NCBI GenBank assembly: GCA_020200155.1 | Contig: JAIVJG010000165.1 | Span: 1-44,320 of the forward strand | Length of the DNA stretch: 44,320 bases | Reading direction: 5' to 3' | DNA from: Acidobacteriota bacterium | GTDB taxonomy: Bacteria > Acidobacteriota > Blastocatellia > Pyrinomonadales > Pyrinomonadaceae | Shown here: piece by piece, positions 39,685-44,320 of the stretch | How positions within the stretch are numbered: the first letter of the stretch is position 1 | How the letters are laid out: each line of letters begins with the position of its first letter | Notes under the pieces: model-generated | Database searches by the model: none | What the model was told of the DNA's origin: nothing | What the model saw: the letters and a program-made list of their open reading frames with translations, nothing else | Made by a program: the position numbers and the translations under genes

Positions 39685-40288
39685 ATGACACGCCGAAGAT
39701 TTTACGCTACGCCTGAAGCCTTCGCGCCTGATGGCGTGAGCGTCACGCTGTCGGCGGAAGAGTCGCGGCATTTGCGCGACGTGCTGCGCTTGAGGGAGGG
39801 CGATGAGGCATTCGTGTTCGACGGCGAGGGGCATGAGTTCGCGTGCGCGGTTCGAGCATTGGCGGGGCGCGGCGGCAGCGTCCCGGCGACGCTCGAAGTG
39901 CGCGGGCCGGTCGAGCCGCAGCGTCCCGAATCCCCTCTCAGTCTGACGCTCGCCGTCGCGCTCCTGAAGGGCGAGAAGTTTGATCTGGTGGTGCAGAAGG
40001 CGACGGAGTTGGGCGCGTCGCGCATCGTGCCCGTGTTGACCGTGCGCGCCGACGTGCGCCCGCATGATGCGCGCGATGCTTCGCGGCGCGTAGAGCGTTG
40101 GCGGCGTCTCGCGCTGGAAGCCACGAAGCAGTCGGGGCGTGCGCGCGTGCCGGAAATCTCAGAGCCGTTCGCGTTCGCGTCGTTCGTCGAGACTCAAGCG
40201 ACGGGCGAGGCGGGGCGGCGCGTGATGTTCGTGGAGCGCGGCGGGCACGGACGCGTTGCTCCAACACCTATTCGGAGACCTGTGTTAA
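39685..40288 (+). pseudogene. rsmE: rsmE (16S rRNA m3U1498 methyltransferase) with an internal out-of-frame deletion
   Basis: The ATG at 39685 begins MTRRRFYATPEAFAPDGVSV. RsmE is recognisable through GEKFDLVVQKATELGASRIVPV, the Arg-rich RWRRLALEATKQSGRARVPEI, and VMFVERGG. After this the frame is nonsense and runs on to 40458. In another frame ALLQHLFGDLC and TAA at 40286-40288 give the normal RsmE tail. The missing ~45-55 residues hold the trefoil-knot SAM site (GPEGGW and LRAETA motifs), so the product as written cannot bind SAM. rsmE directly follows prmA, as in many bacteria. Confidence 0.85.
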
Positions 40289-40510
40289 CCAGACATGAAC
40301 GAGTCGAAACGTTGGACTGCTGTCCGCCGTCTCTTCCGGACGCGCACACGTCTTTAGCCGCCGCGCCCCGAAAGGTTTTGACGAACCGCCCCGCGCGGGC
40401 GCAGAATATTTTCGCGGGCACGAGAGTAAACGAAACGCCGTTGTCTCCGTCTTCGTAGTTATTCGATAGAGACGGCGCGGGAGATTGACGGCGGGGAGTT
40501 AAGAAGGCGA

Positions 40511-40786
40511 ATGGCTTACGATAAAGAGGGAGCGGTTGAGCGTGCGCGGGCTGATCTGGCCGCGCGTCTGGGCGTCTCGGAGAGTGAAGTTAAAGAGGAA
40601 GCGGTCGAGGATGCCGACTTTCCAGATGCGGCGCTCGGAGCGCCCGTCCGGGGCGAGATGAGCGGGATGATGATAACGCCAGGCTGGCGCATCCGCCTGA
40701 GCGCCGGGGGCAAAAGTTACGAGTACCGCGCCAACCGCAATCAAATCCGGCTCTATAAATTCAAGGGTACGAACTACAAGCTTTAA
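40511..40786 (+). CDS. small hypothetical protein (WPDAxLGxPxPG-like C-terminal motif)
   Basis: The product is 91 residues. It begins MAYDKEGAVERARADLAARLGVSESEVKEEAVEDADFPDAALGAP, then PGWRIRLSAGGKSYEYRANRNQIRLYKFKG. The order of a Lxxxlgvs helix, a DAxLGxP turn, an ITPG turn and YEYR strand matches a recurrent but uncharacterised module of small proteins. The Cys often seen in LGCP is Ala here. There is no signal peptide. The subtilase gene starts 11 bases after its stop codon, so the two are almost surely co-transcribed. A role as inhibitor or folding helper of the protease is speculation. Confidence 0.75.
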   Translation: MAYDKEGAVERARADLAARLGVSESEVKEEAVEDADFPDAALGAPVRGEMSGMMITPGWRIRLSAGGKSYEYRANRNQIRLYKFKGTNYKL

Positions 40787-40797
40787 GAGGTAAGGCA

Positions 40798-42261
40798 ATG
40801 AACCGACAAAAATTCATCGGGCGTCTGGCGCTGGCGTTGGCGCTCATCATGGTCGCGGCTTTCGCGGGACAGTTGCGACGCTGGCAATCCTCGGATTCGA
40901 CACCCGCGAACGTCCACTTCGTGCTCGGCGGCGACCCTGTGGACGAGAGCGCGCCGCAGGATGATGACGACGCCTCCGCGAACGACGGCGAGGAAGAAAG
41001 CACGGACGAGCCGGAAGTGCTCGTGCGCTTTCGCCCCGGCGTCTCGGAAGAGCGTATCGAAGACATCGCGCACGGCCTCAACGATGAGGTCGCCGACGAG
41101 ATTGAATCCGTCAACGGCCTCGTCGCCATTAACGACGACGACGGCGAGACGAAAGATCAGGTCGTCGCAGACTATAGCGGACTGCCCGAAGTCGAATACG
41201 TCGAGGAAAATTACGCACAGTGGCGCGACGAACAGATGCCGGGCGCGGCGCGGCGCGTCATCACTGCTCTCAACAATGCGCCGAACGATCCACTGCTCGC
41301 CGAACAGTGGGCGCTCGCCAACACGGGCCAGCGCAACGGCAAGACACAGGCCGACATCAGCGCGCTCGCCGCATGGAAAAAGACGCACGGCAGCGACAAG
41401 GTGGTCGTCGCCGTGCTCGACAGCGGCGTTGACTACAAGCATCAGGACTTGAGCGGCAACATCTGGACGCGCCCGGCCAACATTCCCGAATACGACGACG
41501 AAGACCTCGGCCAGGTTGACGACGTGCACGGCTTCAACGCCGTGGACAACGCGCGCGACCCGATGGACGACAACGGCCACGGCACGCACTGCGCAGGCAT
41601 CATCGGCGCGGAGGGCGACAACAACGAGGGCATCGCGGGCGTCAACTGGAAAATCGAGATCATGCCCCTGAAGTTCATGTCGGCGGGCGGATTCGGCACG
41701 ACCAAAGACGCCGTCGAGGCGATCAATTACGTGATTGACCGCAAGCGTGCGGGCGTCAACGTCCGCATCATCAGCGCCAGTTGGGGTTCGACGCGCAAGT
41801 CGCGTGCGCTCGAAGACGTGATCCGCAAGGCGGGCGAAGAGGGCATCCTGTTTGTCGCGGCGAGCGGCAACTCGACCGCCAACACAGACCGCGTGCCGCA
41901 CTATCCTTCGAGCTACAAACTGCCGAACGTCGTCAGCGTGGCCGCGCTCAATCGCAAGGACGAGTTGGCGGGCTTCTCGAATTACGGCGCGATGAGCGTC
42001 CACATCGCCGCTCCCGGCGCGGAGATTCTGAGCACGTGGCTCAATGGGCAGTACGAGGAGCACTCCGGCACTTCGATGGCGACGCCTGTGGTCGCGGGCG
42101 TGGCTGCGCTCGTCCTCTCGGTCGAGCCGGACATCTCGGTTCAGAACTTAAAGCAGCGGCTGATGGATTCGGTTGACAAGCTCGACTCGCTGCAAGGCAA
42201 GGTCGCGAGCGGCGGTCGCGTCAACGCGGCGCGAGCCGTCGGCGCACAGGCGGACAAGTAA
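40798..42261 (+). CDS. secreted subtilisin-like serine protease (S8 family)
   Basis: The product is 487 residues. A signal peptide or anchor (MNRQKFIGRLALALALIMVAAFAGQL) is followed by an acidic linker (DESAPQDDDDASANDGEEE). An inhibitor_I9-like propeptide follows (EVLVRFRPGVSEERIEDIAHGLNDEV). The catalytic triad is clear: Asp in VVAVLDSGVDYKHQDL, His in DDNGHGTHCAGIIGA, Ser in HSGTSMATPVVAGVAALV. The oxyanion Asn is in FVAASGNSTAN. It should be exported and self-activated by removal of the propeptide. It is preceded by a small protein gene 11 bases away and followed by a terminator. Confidence 0.95.
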   Translation: MNRQKFIGRLALALALIMVAAFAGQLRRWQSSDSTPANVHFVLGGDPVDESAPQDDDDASANDGEEESTDEPEVLVRFRPGVSEERIEDIAHGLNDEVADEIESVNGLVAINDDDGETKDQVVADYSGLPEVEYVEENYAQWRDEQMPGAARRVITALNNAPNDPLLAEQWALANTGQRNGKTQADISALAAWKKTHGSDKVVVAVLDSGVDYKHQDLSGNIWTRPANIPEYDDEDLGQVDDVHGFNAVDNARDPMDDNGHGTHCAGIIGAEGDNNEGIAGVNWKIEIMPLKFMSAGGFGTTKDAVEAINYVIDRKRAGVNVRIISASWGSTRKSRALEDVIRKAGEEGILFVAASGNSTANTDRVPHYPSSYKLPNVVSVAALNRKDELAGFSNYGAMSVHIAAPGAEILSTWLNGQYEEHSGTSMATPVVAGVAALVLSVEPDISVQNLKQRLMDSVDKLDSLQGKVASGGRVNAARAVGAQADK

Positions 42262-42308
42262 GGAAGCAGCGATTCGGAAAGTAAGAAATCAACCTGTCCT
42301 GTGACTTT

Positions 42309-42347
42309 GAGCCTCGTCGAGTTTCGCGCTCGACGAGGCTCGAATTT
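42309..42347 (+). terminator. Rho-independent terminator after the S8 protease gene
   Basis: The perfect 13-base stem GAGCCTCGTCGAG / CTCGACGAGGCTC has a 7-base loop and is followed by GAATTTTT. It separates the protease operon from the transketolase gene. Confidence 0.9.
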
Positions 42348-42481
42348 TTGGAGCAGCGCGTGTATGAAGCAACCGGCTCGCGCTTACCCTTGCGTTCAAA
42401 GTCCAGTCAAGATAAAAAGTGTGGCATCATTTCCCGCAAGCGTTAAGGCAGACGAAAACTTAAATACGAGGAAACCAACAG

Positions 42482-44320
42482 ATGAGCGCGTCAACATCAA
42501 CGCAAGGGACGAACGCCACGACCGATCTGGACAAGCTTTGCATCAACACGATCCGCACGCTCTCGCTCGACGCCGTGCAGAAGGCCGAGTCGGGCCATCC
42601 GGGGCTGCCGCTGGGCTGCGCGCCGCTGGCTTACGTCCTGTGGACGCGCTTCCTTCGCCACAATCCGCAAAATCCGAAGTGGCAGGGCCGCGACCGCTTT
42701 CTCCTGTCCGCCGGGCACGGCTCGATGCTGCTCTACTCTCTGCTCTACCTGACGGGCTACGACCTGCCGCTCGCAGAGTTGGAAAACTTCCGGCAGTTCG
42801 GGTCGAAGACGCCGGGCCACCCCGAAAACATACTGACGCCGGGCGTCGAAATCACGACGGGGCCGCTCGGACAGGGCTTTGCGAACGGCGTCGGGATGGG
42901 CGTCGGCGCGGCGCATCTGGCGTCGAAGTTCAACCGCCCCGGCTTCCCGCTCATTGATTCACACATCTACGCCATCGTCTCGGACGGCGACTTGATGGAG
43001 GGTGTCGCCTCGGAGGCCGCCTCGCTCGCCGGACATTTGAAACTCGGCAAGCTCATCTACTTCTACGACGACAACCACGTCACCATCGAAGGCTTCACCT
43101 CGCTCGCCTTCACCGAAAACGTCGCGCAACGCTTCGAGGCTTACGGCTGGCATACTCTGACGGTCGAAGACGGCAACGACCTCGCGGCGATTGAGCAGGC
43201 CGTCCGCGACGCGCAGGCCGCGACGGATCGCCCCTCGCTTATCTCCGTCAAGACGACCATCGGTTTCGGAATGCCGACCGCAGGCACGCGCAAGGCGCAC
43301 TCCGACGCGCCGGGCGCAGACGCCGTGCGCGAGACTAAGAAACATCTCGGCTGGCCCGAAGACAAAACTTTCTACGTGCCCGACGAGGCGCTCGCGCACT
43401 TCCGCGCGTGCGTCGAGCGCGGCGCAAAACAGGAGAGCGAATGGAACGCGCTCGTTGAAAAGTACGAGCAGGAAAATCCCGAACTCGGTGTCGCCTGGCG
43501 CGAGACGATGAGCGGCGAGTTGCCCGCCGGATGGGAGAGCCACCTGCCGGCGTTTGCCGACGCCAAGCCAATGGCGACCAGACAGGCCAGCGGCGAAGTC
43601 ATCAACGCGCTCGCGCCGCACATGCCTATGCTCGTCGGCGGCAGCGCAGACCTCGGCCCCTCGAACAACACGGACATCAAGGACGGCGGCAGCTTCCAGC
43701 CTGGTTCTTACGACGGTCGTATCCTCCACTTCGGCGTCCGCGAACACGCGATGGGCGCGACGATGACCGGCATCAGTCTCAACGGCGGACTAATCCCCTA
43801 CGGCGGCACGTTCATGTGTTTCTCCGACTACATGAAGCCCTCAATCCGCCTCGCCGCTCTCTCGCACGTGCAGGCCATCTATATTTTCACGCACGACTCC
43901 ATCGGCCTAGGCGAAGACGGCCCCACGCATCAGCCCATCGAACAACTCGCGGGTCTGCGCGCCATCCCGCACCTCTACGTCTTTCGCCCGGCGGACGTGC
44001 ACGAAACGCGCGAGGCGTGGCGCACAGCCATCCTCCGCCGCCACGCGCCGACCGCGCTCTGCCTGACGCGACAGAAAGTGCCGCTCATTGATCGCAACCT
44101 TTACGCTTCAGCCGAAGGCGCGCGGCGCGGCGCATACGTCCTCGCCGAAGCGACCCGCGCGGGCGCTCGCCCCATCGCCGCCGCCACTGATGCCGTTGCG
44201 CCCGGCTTCGTCGAGCAAGAACCCGCGACGCCCCAACTCATCATCCTCGCCACCGGCTCCGAAGTCTCGCTCGCGCTCGACGCACGCGAGGCGTTGCAGA
44301 AGGAAGGCATCCCCGTGCGC
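42482..44320 (+). CDS. tkt: transketolase, 3' end cut by window
   Basis: About 613 residues are visible from the ATG at 42482 ([20 protein letters not shown]); the frame is absent from the track because it stays open at the edge. The ThDP-binding region reads [20 protein letters not shown] then [11 protein letters not shown]. The N-terminal [25 protein letters not shown] and [20 protein letters not shown] are typical. The Pyr domain has [20 protein letters not shown] and [24 protein letters not shown]. It transfers two-carbon units in the pentose phosphate pathway. The C-terminal domain has just begun ([16 protein letters not shown]) at the window end. The upstream 130 bases hold no clear promoter. 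Confidence 0.97.
   Translation, partial: MSASTSTQGTNATTDLDKLCINTIRTLSLDAVQKAESGHPGLPLGCAPLAYVLWTRFLRHNPQNPKWQGRDRFLLSAGHGSMLLYSLLYLTGYDLPLAELENFRQFGSKTPGHPENILTPGVEITTGPLGQGFANGVGMGVGAAHLASKFNRPGFPLIDSHIYAIVSDGDLMEGVASEAASLAGHLKLGKLIYFYDDNHVTIEGFTSLAFTENVAQRFEAYGWHTLTVEDGNDLAAIEQAVRDAQAATDRPSLISVKTTIGFGMPTAGTRKAHSDAPGADAVRETKKHLGWPEDKTFYVPDEALAHFRACVERGAKQESEWNALVEKYEQENPELGVAWRETMSGELPAGWESHLPAFADAKPMATRQASGEVINALAPHMPMLVGGSADLGPSNNTDIKDGGSFQPGSYDGRILHFGVREHAMGATMTGISLNGGLIPYGGTFMCFSDYMKPSIRLAALSHVQAIYIFTHDSIGLGEDGPTHQPIEQLAGLRAIPHLYVFRPADVHETREAWRTAILRRHAPTALCLTRQKVPLIDRNLYASAEGARRGAYVLAEATRAGARPIAAATDAVAPGFVEQEPATPQLIILATGSEVSLALDAREALQKEGIPVR

Noticed and set aside
40299-40458. C-terminal extension of RsmE in the track ORF
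   Set aside because: This stretch is frameshifted readthrough beyond the authentic rsmE stop at 40286-40288 and has no similarity to the family.
40783-42063. 426-residue minus-strand ORF opposite the S8 protease
   Set aside because: Antisense of a gene with an intact catalytic triad.

Overview
The window is a dense, high-GC bacterial chromosome segment carrying outer-membrane biogenesis genes (bamA, skp, fabZ, lpxA, lpxI, Lol transporter). The organism is therefore a diderm with lipid A. The gene order, the HEAT/TPR/M1-like proteins, the bacterial AP2 protein and the short hypothetical protein beside the peptidase suggest Acidobacteriota, possibly Blastocatellia. That placement is inference from recognised protein families, not from a marker gene. 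I see no rRNA, tRNA, prophage, insertion sequence or CRISPR array.

Layout. 1-1461 (minus): a partial A-type Fe-S carrier and an Mrp-type P-loop ATPase. 1626-8886 (plus): a molybdopterin oxidoreductase, a methyltransferase, a HEAT-repeat/cyclophilin fusion and an M1-peptidase-like protein that has lost its catalytic Glu. 8984-12056 (minus): an ECF sigma factor with its ChrR-like anti-sigma factor, an aminoglycoside-phosphotransferase-like kinase and a histidine phosphatase. 12263-16081: a DUF4112 membrane protein (plus), then a minus run of leucyl aminopeptidase, extended SDR and thioredoxin-like protein. 16282-19362: an exported 5'-nucleotidase coupled to a TPR protein (plus), then an AP2 protein and an acyl-CoA thioesterase (minus). 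19779-21947: a second M1-like protein with TPRs, with all zinc ligands replaced. 22044-28047 (minus): the envelope operon bamA-skp-fabZ-lpxA-lpxI. 28360-35626 (minus): clpC, lolD-lolC/E, a GT39 membrane glycosyltransferase and a response-regulator/HATPase protein. 35893-44320 (plus): a broken DUF374 acyltransferase, a small protein, a PepT-like peptidase, era, broken prmA and rsmE, a small protein, an S8 protease and a partial transketolase.

Two window-wide patterns stand out. First, four conserved genes (lpxI, the DUF374 gene, prmA, rsmE) each show a recognisable N-terminal part and, in another frame, a recognisable C-terminal tail, with the middle missing. These look like internal out-of-frame deletions of very roughly 150-300 bp. 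They could be real decay or a systematic assembly error, and reads would decide. Second, many intergenic spaces hold heptanucleotide-periodic repeats. These are usually arranged as a purine-rich left arm and a complementary pyrimidine-rich right arm, with a different 7-mer at each locus. They abut or cross stop codons. In two places they run into coding sequence, where they encode a signal peptide and the N-terminus of a LolD-like ATPase. At one place they appear to supply the -35 box of the bamA promoter.
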